A stretch of 33,071 bases of DNA from Candidatus Neomarinimicrobiota bacterium (GTDB taxonomy: Bacteria; Fidelibacterota; UBA8477; JABMPR01). A program made the translations under genes and the position numbers. How positions within the stretch are numbered: position 1 is the stretch's first letter; every line of letters starts with the position of its first letter. Positions 1 to 7,680 of this stretch are shown here, piece by piece. The notes below the pieces were generated by a model, which saw only the letters and a list, made by a program, of their open reading frames with translations, was not told the origin of the DNA and ran no database searches. Location of the stretch: NCBI GenBank assembly GCA_034716895.1, contig JAYEKW010000017.1:1-33071 (forward strand), read 5' to 3'.

Positions 1-24
1 GAGATTGAAATGGGTGCTGCATAG
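1..24 (+). CDS. 3' end of an unidentified plus-strand gene (partial)
   Basis: The first 24 bases can be read as seven sense codons (E-I-E-M-G-A-A) followed by a TAG stop at 22-24. A strong plus-strand intrinsic terminator begins ten bases later, which is what one expects after the last gene of a transcription unit entering from the left. Too little protein is visible to name it, and an open frame this short could be chance. The terminator is the main support. Confidence 0.3.
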   Translation, partial: EIEMGAA

Positions 25-33
25 TTCGTATAA

Positions 34-68
34 CCTTGCGAAGGCTTAAAGCCTTCGCAAGGTTTTTT
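34..68 (+). terminator. Rho-independent terminator, plus strand
   Basis: A perfect 12-bp stem (34-45 with 51-62) closes on a 5-base loop and is followed directly by six T residues (63-68). The T-run lies on the plus-strand 3' side, so it ends the transcript coming from the left, convergent with the FadL gene. Confidence 0.85.
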
Positions 69-92
69 AAATCCCTCGGGTTTCTATAATTG

Positions 93-120
93 AAAAAGGC
101 CGGGAAAACCCGACCTTTTT
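93..120 (-). terminator. Rho-independent terminator of the FadL-family gene
   Basis: A 12-bp stem (93-104 with 109-120) has a 4-base loop. The single non-Watson-Crick position is a G-U wobble on the minus strand but a C-A mismatch on the plus strand, so it folds better as minus-strand RNA. Its 3' arm ends in five U residues. It lies 20 bases after the stop of the porin gene. Confidence 0.8.
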
Positions 121-140
121 AATAAACAAACTATCAAGAA

Positions 141-1445
141 TTAGAAACTATGGGAATATCCCAGAGCAAAACCAACTGAAGTTTTACTATAGTATTCTTG
201 ATTCTTGGGAATGGGTGCATAATTCTGACCATCTTGATAAATAGTGTCAAACAATCCAATGCTGACATACTTTTTATCAGAAAGCAGGTACTTCCCACCG
301 ACTGCAACAGTATTTGAACTCAGACTATAGCTGAGGTCTTCTTGATAGGCATCAGTTGCGCCAGTTGCGGCGTAAAGGTAGCCACCACTAATAACCAGCG
401 ATTCGCTCAATCCATATTCACCACCAATACCAACTTCGAAGTTGTTATCTACCTTATCTTCTTTTCCATCCCAGTTCACAGCGGTGTTGAACCAATAGTC
501 AGCACTGATTTCAACTCGGGTCAACCCTTGCTGCCAACCGATTCCAATGGAAGCCTGGGCAGGAATATCAGAATTTGAGACGGCCCCGTCCGGGAACATG
601 TCGATGTCATCAGTTGTGGTTGAATTGGTCATTTCCAGGGCACCCATGGTCTCATAACGAAGAGAGACATTCAGAGCTTCAGACAGGTTTAAATTCAAGC
701 TACCAATATAGACCATCGCTGTGCCGGTCTTCTCGGCTTCAACAAACTTGTCAGCAAGCAAAGCACCTGCAATCGCTGTTGTGATATCCGTACCGGAGCT
801 CGTATTCAGGGTCAGATTCTCCAACCCTCCCTCATAAGTATTTTTAGCGCTGATGTAGCGTACCCCAAAACCAGCCTGGATCATATCACTTAGGGCATAG
901 GAAAAGTTTCCCTGAAAACCAAGATACAGTGATGAACCATTAAAGGCAGCATCAACAGAGTAACCATTTATTGTGCCTAAGGGCTCCAGAGCTGCATCAA
1001 GTAGACTTGCAGGTGTTCCCTGGGCAAATCCAGCTAAAGTCTTTTCAAAAGCTGGCAGACCATCAGGAAATTCAGCACTTCCACCACCACCAATGGGCTG
1101 AAAACTTCCAGAGAAAGCCATGGATCCCATTACATAAGCAACATGTAGATTGGGGAAAGCCGGTGCAAAGGTTGTTCCCTCAAAAGTATCTGAATTATAG
1201 GTTGGAAAATCAGCCACTACTGTTCTTGTTTGAAAAATGGTTTGGTTACTGAGATACAGATGCATACCCTCGTTCAGCAAAGTTACGGCAGCTGGATTAA
1301 AATATACAGCATCGATCTCGATGGATGCATTCCGGTTCATGGTCCGCATATATTCAGCTGACTGGTTACTATTGGTCACCATTCCTCCACCAAATACCTG
1401 GATCACAAACAGCAGCAGCAAACCACTGATCATCATCTTTTTCAT
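141..1445 (-). CDS. FadL/OmpP1-family outer-membrane transport protein
   Basis: The 434-residue product has a Sec signal peptide (basic start, hydrophobic core to about residue 19). It is followed by the N-terminal segment typical of FadL-type porins: NQSAEYMRTMNRNAS and then the FNPAA motif near residues 49-53. The rest alternates in short beta-strand-like stretches and ends in an aromatic residue (YSHSF), as expected for a Bam-assembled barrel. The family imports long-chain fatty acids and other hydrophobic compounds across the outer membrane; the substrate here is unknown. The start has an AGAGGAG-type ribosome binding site. It follows a small lipoprotein gene by 93 bases with a hairpin between, so the two are probably one transcript with partial termination. 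A good terminator lies downstream at 93-120. Confidence 0.85.
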   Translation of the reverse strand: MKKMMISGLLLLFVIQVFGGGMVTNSNQSAEYMRTMNRNASIEIDAVYFNPAAVTLLNEGMHLYLSNQTIFQTRTVVADFPTYNSDTFEGTTFAPAFPNLHVAYVMGSMAFSGSFQPIGGGGSAEFPDGLPAFEKTLAGFAQGTPASLLDAALEPLGTINGYSVDAAFNGSSLYLGFQGNFSYALSDMIQAGFGVRYISAKNTYEGGLENLTLNTSSGTDITTAIAGALLADKFVEAEKTGTAMVYIGSLNLNLSEALNVSLRYETMGALEMTNSTTTDDIDMFPDGAVSNSDIPAQASIGIGWQQGLTRVEISADYWFNTAVNWDGKEDKVDNNFEVGIGGEYGLSESLVISGGYLYAATGATDAYQEDLSYSLSSNTVAVGGKYLLSDKKYVSIGLFDTIYQDGQNYAPIPKNQEYYSKTSVGFALGYSHSF

Positions 1446-1467
1446 TTTGTTTCTCCTCTTAAATAAA

Positions 1468-1494
1468 CAAGCCGATCCACTTGGAATCGGCTTG
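1468..1494 (-). terminator. Intercistronic hairpin between lipoprotein and FadL genes
   Basis: Nine perfect base pairs (1468-1476 with 1486-1494) are extended on the minus strand by two G-C pairs after a one-base bulge, with a 4-base loop. It is followed by TTTATTT and then, within 23 bases, by the FadL start codon. This could be a leaky terminator or a stabilising/processing hairpin. The U-tract is interrupted, so termination is likely partial. Confidence 0.5.
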
Positions 1495-1538
1495 CATGGA
1501 TTTAACGATTGATATAGATAAACTTATTCGATGTCTAC

Positions 1539-2129
1539 CTATTGCTTGGTAAAACCAAGTGTGGTTGAGCTAGCATTATTCAGCGCAATACCGGGGAAAA
1601 ATACGATCGTTCCGCCCATATCAACTGGCAAGACAAAGGTATCGATCTCAGATGAAGCATAGACTAGTGTAAGCTCGGCCTCATCATCACTCAAGGTCAT
1701 CAAACCACCAAGATCATAAAAGGCACCGTCAATCAGCAAGGTTCCTGCTGTAACATCTTCGGTCCAAACACCAGCATCAGTAAGTGGTGTAATGACTGGG
1801 GCATACCCAAGTGTATCATTGCTGATCGGGAAGCTGCCATCAAGTGTAAAGGTACCATCTTCAAGCATGGCAACAGTACCATTAACGCCCATAGCTGAGA
1901 ATTCAGCCCAGGTCAAGCCACCGGAACCAACTGTATCACCAGGTGCATAGAAGGGAATTAAAGAAGAATCTACAGCAGTATAAACTGATGACTGTTCCAT
2001 ATTGCTGAAATCCCAGGCTCCAACCAGGGGATTAATTTCCGGATCATCTTCTGTGTCTTCACAACCAATGATGAAGAACAGGCCCAGGATAACCAGGACC
2101 ATAGGGGTAATTCTTAGTAACAATTTCAT
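1539..2129 (-). CDS. Small outer-membrane-type lipoprotein, unknown function
   Basis: The product is a predicted lipoprotein of 196 residues with a hydrophobic signal ending in FIIGC (lipid cysteine at residue 23) and an acidic linker (EDTEDDPE). Its mature part, starting LVGAWDFSNM, has repeated short strands and the G-x-W opening seen in lipocalin-like and META-like barrel lipoproteins; I cannot name the family. Two ATGs are available. The second (2129) sits eight bases after GGAG, while the first (2135) is only two bases away, so the second is chosen. It is followed on the same strand by the FadL gene, suggesting a shared envelope role. About 130 bases upstream of it are gene-free and I see no convincing promoter there. 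Confidence 0.7.
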   Translation of the reverse strand: MKLLLRITPMVLVILGLFFIIGCEDTEDDPEINPLVGAWDFSNMEQSSVYTAVDSSLIPFYAPGDTVGSGGLTWAEFSAMGVNGTVAMLEDGTFTLDGSFPISNDTLGYAPVITPLTDAGVWTEDVTAGTLLIDGAFYDLGGLMTLSDDEAELTLVYASSEIDTFVLPVDMGGTIVFFPGIALNNASSTTLGFTKQ

Positions 2130-2263
2130 AAACATGTCTCCTTTGTTTATTTGTTTTGTGAGTCTTATTACAATTATTTGACCAGCTAAGATAGTTCATG
2201 CACTTTAACAAACAAATTAAAAGTACGGTCTGACTTTCAGAGGCTTATGGGAATTTGATATTG

Positions 2264-2731
2264 TTAAAAGTTTACACTCCAATCAATCATTTGCATTTCG
2301 TATTCTTCAACGAGAAACGAGTTCAGTCCTTCTGATAATTGAACAATCGGTAAATCTGTATTTGCTAAATAATCATCAAGATTCGCAACAAATACTCCAG
2401 GATCTATTAATAAACCAACAATAACACCCATATACAGCCCTGGTTTCAATTGTGTATAGTATTCTCCAGTTGCAGAGAGAGGATCAGAATAATTCACTAA
2501 ATGTTTTCCAATGTTATCCTGATCATTGTAAGCCTCGGGCAACAATATTACCAAGGCTACAGCTTTAATTGAATCCGGTATCGTACCGTTGATCTGGATC
2601 TCACCCTGAATACCCGAAACAGCCTCCAGGTCACTTGGGCTATCACAAGCAGCAATCAGTCCAAGACCCAGTGCCAGAAGAATTGATAATATCCATGATA
2701 TTTTATTTTGACCTGTACCTAAGTGATTCAT
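2264..2731 (-). CDS. Small lipoprotein coupled to the upstream TonB receptor
   Basis: A longer open frame extends back to 2824, but it only overlaps the receptor gene. The sensible start is the ATG at 2731, giving 155 residues beginning MNHLGTGQNK, with a hydrophobic signal and lipobox LIAAC (lipid cysteine at 29). The receptor stop and this ATG are one base apart (TAAAATG), implying translational coupling and one operon. The mature domain begins IQGEIQINGTIPDS and looks like a small beta-sandwich, possibly transthyretin- or carboxypeptidase-regulatory-like; function is unknown. By analogy with other receptor-lipoprotein pairs it may be a surface or periplasmic accessory to ligand uptake, which is inference only. 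Confidence 0.75.
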   Translation of the reverse strand: MNHLGTGQNKISWILSILLALGLGLIAACDSPSDLEAVSGIQGEIQINGTIPDSIKAVALVILLPEAYNDQDNIGKHLVNYSDPLSATGEYYTQLKPGLYMGVIVGLLIDPGVFVANLDDYLANTDLPIVQLSEGLNSFLVEEYEMQMIDWSVNF

Positions 2732-2732
2732 T

Positions 2733-4949
2733 TTACAACTGCTTCTCCACCGTAAAAGTAAACACTCGCTCTTCTTCAATATTTCTTTCCAGTTGGGTAT
2801 AGTAGTACTGAAAAATGTTTTCAACCCGTAACAGGAAATGCCAATCTCCGTATGTTGAGCCTAATCCAGCGTTCCATATGTGGATTGGCACCCGTGTATC
2901 TTGTCCTGTAAGCATGTTTTCCTGAAAGAGTTCAACACTTTCCATGCGACTCAAATAGCGATATTCCACAGATGCATCCAACCCCCAATGATGCATCCCC
3001 AGGGTGCTGATCCAGTGATATCGATGACGATAGGATAAAGTATCCAACACATCTCCTGCTCCATCCAACTCCATGGGATCCAGAAGGGTAAAGGCTGACT
3101 GATAATCCATCAGATTATTAAAGGCGCTCACGCCAAGACTTATTTCCAGTCCCATAATTCTAGCGTCAGCTATATTCTGAAAATGGATTGTGGCCGTACT
3201 ATCAGGAATTGGTTCAATAAAATTTTCAAACCTGTTATGAAAGATTGCTGCATCAAATTTCAGGAGATCCAGAAATCCCATCTGACCAGCAAGCAGCGTC
3301 ATTCCAAATTCACGACTGATACTGGTTTCTGATACCAACCCTGGATTCGGTTCAACTGTAAAGATACTTCTGTGGGCTGAAGTGAACATTTCAGCTACTG
3401 TGGGTACCCGGAAACCCTTTCCAGAAGAAATTCGGAAGGCAGCCCAGGGTGATGGTTTCCAATTAAGGGCGAGCTGGGGTGAAAAAACCTCATCCTGATA
3501 CTTGCCATCGACCCTGTAAACCTCCCAGCGACTTCCAGTAGAAAGGGTAAATTGATGAATTTTTTTCTCGAACAAAAGAAAGGAGGCCAGTGAACTGCTA
3601 CTGTGCTGTCCAAAAATCTGAGCATCTACCCCATTCTGCTGCATGGTTACACCAAAAATACTTGTAAAATTGTCAGACCAGGTTTTACTGGATTGGATCT
3701 CTTCATAATAACGATTCTCGCTGGAGAAATCTGGATCTGCTCCAGACCCGACCCATGAATTCCAATAAGCACTTGCTTTGGCTTTGATAACTAACTCTGG
3801 AGAATACACATAATTATAATGACCATTCAGGATAGTTTTAGTCCCATCGGTCATATCTTTTTTAGAGCCTCTGGGTGCTTCAAAGGGGCTGGCTGAACTC
3901 TTCCAGATGGACATCAAGCCAGATCTATCATCAAGAACATTTAAAAAAACTGCAGCGGAGTGGGCGTTTCCGAAATTCAATTTGAGTTTACCGGAAACGT
4001 TCAAGGCTTCTTCCCAATTCAACTCCATAAATCCATCATCCCGGCGCTTCTGAACCCTGATCCAGGCAGCATGTGGGCCGATGCTTCGCGAATGGGATAT
4101 CTCGGTATTGTATAGCAGTCCGTGCGAATCTCGCCACTGCCATTGATCTATTCTGGGTTGACTGTAAACACCGATTTGGGTTGATATGCGGGTTTCCGGT
4201 TCAGGTGGTGCATTGCGGGTTATGATATTCACCACACCTCCCATGGCACTGGAACCATACATGGCTGATCCACCGGATTTGACTATTTCCACCCGATCCA
4301 CTTCTGAGCTGGGAATCGTTCCCCAGGTAATGTTGCCTGCAGCGCTGCCCAACATTGGAATTCCATCAACAAGGAGGAGTGATCGACTGCCAGCACCCAT
4401 GGTATAGCCTGATGTTCCTCTAATATTCAACTGTCCCTTGATGGTGGAGACACCTGATTCATACGATAAAATATCGATCATGTTGACGACTGCTTTTGAT
4501 TGAATTTCCCTGCGTCCAATAGCTGATACAGAGAAAGGCGATTCCAAAATATCCTGTTCCTTACGGCTGGAAGTCACCACAACCTGGGGAGAAGCCAGCA
4601 CATTTGATTTCAGTTTCACAACCAGACTGGCAGGAATATCAGGGAGAACAGCTACGTCCTTTACTGAATAGGGCGCGTAGCCCATCATTGAAAAAGTCAG
4701 ATTATAGGTTCCGGGTGGGAGATCATTTAGCTGAAAATAGCCTGAAACATTAGAAGTCGTACCCAGCAGACTGCCTTGGATTTGAATATTCACACCAGGT
4801 AATGGCATACGGGATCTTGCATCACTTACCTGGCCACTGATACTGATATTGCTTTGAGCAAAAACAGGATGAAACACACCTGTTACCAGAAGTATAGTGA
4901 GGAGAATCGACCAATAAGGTCGAGATAGAGTGGCTTTGGATAGAATCAT
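2733..4949 (-). CDS. TonB-dependent outer-membrane receptor with carboxypeptidase-regulatory N-domain
   Basis: The 738-residue product has a signal peptide (to about residue 32, VFAQ), then a CarboxypepD_reg-like beta-sandwich (about 35-115; GQVSDARSRMPLPGVNI). A plug domain follows (about 128-245; LNIRGTSGY, LLLVDGIPM, VDRVEIVKSGGSAMYGS, MGGVVNIIT) and then a long beta-barrel. These receptors import scarce ligands such as siderophores, cobalamin or glycans using the proton-motive force through TonB; the ligand cannot be told from sequence. Oddly the chain ends FTFTVEKQL rather than in the aromatic residue usual for barrels. The start codon has no Shine-Dalgarno sequence and lies ten bases from a -10 element, so it may be translated from a nearly leaderless mRNA. 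It is co-translated with the lipoprotein at 2264-2731. Confidence 0.92.
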   Translation of the reverse strand: MILSKATLSRPYWSILLTILLVTGVFHPVFAQSNISISGQVSDARSRMPLPGVNIQIQGSLLGTTSNVSGYFQLNDLPPGTYNLTFSMMGYAPYSVKDVAVLPDIPASLVVKLKSNVLASPQVVVTSSRKEQDILESPFSVSAIGRREIQSKAVVNMIDILSYESGVSTIKGQLNIRGTSGYTMGAGSRSLLLVDGIPMLGSAAGNITWGTIPSSEVDRVEIVKSGGSAMYGSSAMGGVVNIITRNAPPEPETRISTQIGVYSQPRIDQWQWRDSHGLLYNTEISHSRSIGPHAAWIRVQKRRDDGFMELNWEEALNVSGKLKLNFGNAHSAAVFLNVLDDRSGLMSIWKSSASPFEAPRGSKKDMTDGTKTILNGHYNYVYSPELVIKAKASAYWNSWVGSGADPDFSSENRYYEEIQSSKTWSDNFTSIFGVTMQQNGVDAQIFGQHSSSSLASFLLFEKKIHQFTLSTGSRWEVYRVDGKYQDEVFSPQLALNWKPSPWAAFRISSGKGFRVPTVAEMFTSAHRSIFTVEPNPGLVSETSISREFGMTLLAGQMGFLDLLKFDAAIFHNRFENFIEPIPDSTATIHFQNIADARIMGLEISLGVSAFNNLMDYQSAFTLLDPMELDGAGDVLDTLSYRHRYHWISTLGMHHWGLDASVEYRYLSRMESVELFQENMLTGQDTRVPIHIWNAGLGSTYGDWHFLLRVENIFQYYYTQLERNIEEERVFTFTVEKQL

Positions 4950-4959
4950 TAAGTTTGCG

Positions 4960-4987
4960 AATATAGGAGGGGGAGCAGGGCAATCAA
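4960..4987 (-). promoter_or_regulatory. Predicted sigma-70 promoter of the TonB receptor-lipoprotein operon
   Basis: On the minus strand TTGATT (4982-4987) is followed after 16 bases by TATATT (4960-4965). The downstream bases CGCAAACTTA lead straight to the ATG at 4949. A normal start site would leave a leader of only about 2-5 bases. The -10 and its flank (TATATTCGC) are identical to those of the rplU promoter in this window, which strengthens the call. No strong terminator for the preceding DUF58 gene is visible in 4988-5069. Confidence 0.6.
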
Positions 4988-5069
4988 TGTGAAAACGGAT
5001 ATGTCGTCTAACTATCTACTAAATTATAAACCCTGCTTGGCTCGCGATCGCTGAAAACAGGTTTGCTTG

Positions 5070-5966
5070 CTACCTGGCTGAATGGCGTTTATTCAAATAT
5101 GCCAGCAGGGCTATATCCAGGGGTTGATCTGTTGTTAGAGGAACATAGTCCACATGTTGTTCACGGCAGCGGGCTCCCAACTGAGTACGGAATTGTTCAA
5201 CTGCAGCCTGATAGTCTTTCTGGATATGCCAGGGCTCTGTGGCAATAATTTCACTTGATTCCATATCCTTGAATTTAGCCTGAGCATCAAAACCAAAATC
5301 CACTTCCCGGGGATCCAGAATATGAAAAACCAGAACCTCATGGCGGTCATGACGAAAATGTTTAAGCCCGTTCAGAATATTGTTCAGGTCATCCAACATA
5401 TCTGAAATAATGATCACCAGTCCCCTTCGATGAATCCGGTCTGCCAGATGGTGCAAACTATGACCAATGGCCGTTTCTTCTCCAGGTGTTACATTTTCCA
5501 GATGACCAAGAATATTATTTAACATTGAAGGCCGGGATGAAGGACGGATATGGGTCCGTATTTCAGTATCAAAAAGGGTTAGACCCACTGCATCCTGCTG
5601 GCGTAAAAGCAGGTAGGTCAAAGCTGCAGAAAGATAGCTGCCATACTGCAGTTTGGTGATATCTGATGATCCGTAAGCCATTGATCTCGACATGTCCAGC
5701 ATGAGATGAGCTTTCAGGTTGGTCTCTTCCTCAAACTGTTTTACATAAAAACGGTCGGTCTTGCCGTATAAGCGCCAATCCAGATAGCGCAGGTTATCAC
5801 CGGGGCCGTAAGCCCGATGCTCGGCAAACTCTACGGAAAAACCGTGATAGGGACTTTTGTGCAGTCCTACAATAAACCCCTCAACAACCATGCGTGCTCT
5901 GAGCTGCATATTAGCCAGGGTTGCCAGGGTTTGGGGGTTTAAATATTTCAGTTTGTCAGTGGCCAC
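5070..5966 (-). CDS. DUF58 / von Willebrand A-like protein, MoxR partner
   Basis: The 298-residue protein has no membrane segment. It shows the DUF58 signature H-R-A-Y-G-P-G-D-x-x-R-Y-L-D-W (residues 50-64) followed by a VWA-like Rossmann fold with a MIDAS-type DMSRSM motif (91-96), which would bind a divalent metal. DUF58 proteins are almost always encoded beside MoxR AAA+ ATPases and are thought to act with them as assembly or activation factors for envelope or metal-dependent protein complexes. The start is a GTG at 5966 with only a weak ribosome binding site, 56 bases after the moxR stop. The larger Bat-type gene sets that often follow are not present here: the next gene is a separate TonB receptor. 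Confidence 0.88.
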   Translation of the reverse strand: MATDKLKYLNPQTLATLANMQLRARMVVEGFIVGLHKSPYHGFSVEFAEHRAYGPGDNLRYLDWRLYGKTDRFYVKQFEEETNLKAHLMLDMSRSMAYGSSDITKLQYGSYLSAALTYLLLRQQDAVGLTLFDTEIRTHIRPSSRPSMLNNILGHLENVTPGEETAIGHSLHHLADRIHRRGLVIIISDMLDDLNNILNGLKHFRHDRHEVLVFHILDPREVDFGFDAQAKFKDMESSEIIATEPWHIQKDYQAAVEQFRTQLGARCREQHVDYVPLTTDQPLDIALLAYLNKRHSAR

Positions 5967-6022
5967 TTAACGACTTTCTTGTGGTTCTTAGTGTCTTCGT
6001 GAATTTGTGGCAATAATAATTA
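5967..6022. other. Possible degenerate intergenic repeat between moxR and DUF58 genes
   Basis: The spacer carries a stretch built from short related words (tcttgtggt, tcttagtgtc, ttcgtgaat, ttgtggc). I recognise the style from dispersed intergenic repeats in other bacterial genomes. There is no second copy in this window, so the call rests on resemblance alone. Confidence 0.2.
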
Positions 6023-7003
6023 TTACAGTAATTTTTTAATGATCTCATCTACTGTGACACCATCAGCTTCAGCATTGAAATTGGTCAGGACGCGGTGTCT
6101 CAATACTGGCAGAGCTACAGCCTTCACATCATCAATGGAAGGAGTGGGATTCCCAGACATGGCAGCCCGTGTTTTGGCACCCAGAATTAAATATTGAGAA
6201 GCCCGGGGACCAGCGCCCCAACCCACCCACTTATTGATGTAGTCCGGGGCATTATTATCATCAGGCCGAGTTCTGCTCACCAATTCTACTGCATAATTGA
6301 TAACATTATCAGCTACGGGCACACGCCTGATCAGATCCTGATAATCCATAATAGATTTTTGGTCCACGATCTTTTCTAATTTAACTATCGCGCCAGAGGT
6401 CGTTTGACTAACAATTCGGCGTTCCTCCTCCCGACTGGGATAGTCTACTTGCAGGGTAAACATGAACCGATCCAGTTGTGCTTCTGGTAGTGGATAAGTA
6501 CCCTCCTGCTCAATCGGGTTCTGGGTAGCCAGAACAAAGAAAGGCTCTTCCAGCACATAGCTTTTCACACCGGCGGTTACCCGATGTTCCTGCATGGCTT
6601 CCAGCAGGGCTGCCTGCGTTTTTGGAGGGGTCCGATTGATCTCATCGGCTAGGATGATATTGGCGAAAACCGGTCCTTTTACAAAACGAAATTTTCTTTT
6701 CCCGCTAGTGTGATCTTCTTCGATGATATCTGTTCCTGTGATATCTGAAGGCATAAGGTCAGGGGTAAACTGGATCCGTGAAAAACTCAGATCCAGAACT
6801 TCTGATAGGCTCTTGATCAGAAGCGTTTTAGCCAGGCCTGGAACGCCCACCAGTAGAGCATGACCGCGTGCTAACAAGGCAATCACCAGCTGTTCTATGA
6901 CAGCGTCCTGCCCTATAATTGCTTTTGATAATTCCTGTTTTAAACGGTCAAAAGCAGCTACCATTTCAGTTAGTTTTTGTACATCATTGTTTGGTTTGGT
7001 CAC
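6023..7003 (-). CDS. MoxR-family AAA+ ATPase
   Basis: The 326-residue cytosolic ATPase has Walker A GVPGLAKT (53-60), Walker B IILADE with the following INR (116-124), sensor-1 region ATQNP (159-163), and the MoxR hallmark QNPIEQEGTYPLPEAQLDRF spanning 161-180. The length is typical for the family. MoxR ATPases work as chaperone-like partners of DUF58/VWA proteins in maturation of envelope or enzyme complexes; the client here is unknown. The start is a GTG at 7003 with GGAGG four bases upstream; no better in-frame start exists. It is the first gene of a two-gene unit with the DUF58 gene. The 5' side is a gene-free 417-bp region with an inverted repeat. Confidence 0.95.
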   Translation of the reverse strand: MTKPNNDVQKLTEMVAAFDRLKQELSKAIIGQDAVIEQLVIALLARGHALLVGVPGLAKTLLIKSLSEVLDLSFSRIQFTPDLMPSDITGTDIIEEDHTSGKRKFRFVKGPVFANIILADEINRTPPKTQAALLEAMQEHRVTAGVKSYVLEEPFFVLATQNPIEQEGTYPLPEAQLDRFMFTLQVDYPSREEERRIVSQTTSGAIVKLEKIVDQKSIMDYQDLIRRVPVADNVINYAVELVSRTRPDDNNAPDYINKWVGWGAGPRASQYLILGAKTRAAMSGNPTPSIDDVKAVALPVLRHRVLTNFNAEADGVTVDEIIKKLL

Positions 7004-7060
7004 ACATCCTCCGGAACAGTATAGAATACAGTATTATTTACTACCTTATAAATGTTACTC

Positions 7061-7326
7061 TCTCGCAGAGCGCGCAGAGGCGCAAAGAGTTAAGTGTAGG
7101 CAGCATGATTTGCTCAGACACACTTGATGAATCGTGAACTGGTTGGTGTTCTTTTTATGCGTTTTTTTGTAGATACACCATTCTTTGTGATCTTGAAATA
7201 TTGATAATCTTTTCCTGAACTAACACTTTAGTTCACAACACTCATGAAATTTGGACTTTCTCAATCAATACTCTTCTCTGCGACATTTCGATGAACTCAA
7301 TACAACGCTCTGCGCGCTCTGCGAGA
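7061..7326. repeat. 266-bp element bounded by perfect 19-bp inverted repeats
   Basis: Bases 7061-7079 and 7308-7326 are perfect reverse complements (19 bp), with a weaker continuation outside (gtaa/ttac at one-base offset). Each arm is itself made of short repeated words (cgcagag, cgcgcagag, gcgcaaagag). The 228 bases between are AT-rich and hold no credible open frame. It fills most of the 417-bp gap between the rpmA terminator and moxR. It may be a MITE-like or REP-like element; no clear target duplication is visible. Confidence 0.55.
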
Positions 7327-7369
7327 TGTAATGCTTGAGAAGTTATTTGTTTACAAGTTCATTAAAATA

Positions 7370-7397
7370 AAAATCCCCCGATCACTCGAGGGATTTT
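7370..7397 (-). terminator. Rho-independent terminator of the rplU-rpmA operon
   Basis: A 12-bp minus-strand stem (7386-7397 with 7370-7381, one G-U pair) is closed by a GTGA tetraloop of the GNRA class. It is followed by a T-rich tract (TATTTTAA). It lies about 24 bases after the rpmA stop. Confidence 0.85.
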
Positions 7398-7420
7398 AAG
7401 AGTTGTATCAGATAACAGGA

Positions 7421-7678
7421 TTAAACTTCCGGGTAGATGCTTACCTGTTTTCTGGTGCGGTCTTTTCGTTCAAAGGTTACAAAACCATCAATCTTTGCGA
7501 AAAGCGTATCATCACCACCGATACCAACATTCTGGCCGGGGTGGATGGCTGTACCGCGTTGACGGATAATGATACTACCGGCAGAAACCCATTCGCCGCC
7601 ATAGGCTTTTGTGCCCAGACGTTTGGAATGACTCTCGCGACCGTTTTTGGAGCTACCAACACCTTTTTTATGAGCCAT
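7421..7678 (-). CDS. rpmA: 50S ribosomal protein L27
   Basis: The 85-residue protein starts [16 protein letters not shown] and contains the family motifs [10 protein letters not shown] and [10 protein letters not shown], full length for L27. L27 sits at the peptidyl-transferase centre of the large subunit, with its N-terminus near the tRNA acceptor ends. There is no extra N-terminal leader of the Firmicutes type that must be cleaved. It begins two bases after the rplU stop, and its Shine-Dalgarno AAAGGAG lies inside the last rplU codons, so the two are co-transcribed and probably coupled. The obg gene that often follows is absent here; a terminator follows instead. Confidence 0.97.
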   Translation of the reverse strand: MAHKKGVGSSKNGRESHSKRLGTKAYGGEWVSAGSIIIRQRGTAIHPGQNVGIGGDDTLFAKIDGFVTFERKDRTRKQVSIYPEV

Positions 7679-7680
7679 GG

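Noticed and set aside
2732-2824. N-terminal extension of the small lipoprotein to 2824
   Set aside because: It would place about 30 charged residues before the signal peptide and overlap the receptor gene. The ATG at 2731 gives a normal lipoprotein signal.
5043-5050. GCGATCGC octamer resembling the cyanobacterial HIP1 palindrome
   Set aside because: I noticed it only once and did not scan systematically for others; a lone 8-mer is best explained by chance.
5030-5066. Weak hairpin CAGGT/ACCTG with TTTT after the DUF58 gene
   Set aside because: Only five base pairs with a nine-base loop, too weak to call a terminator.
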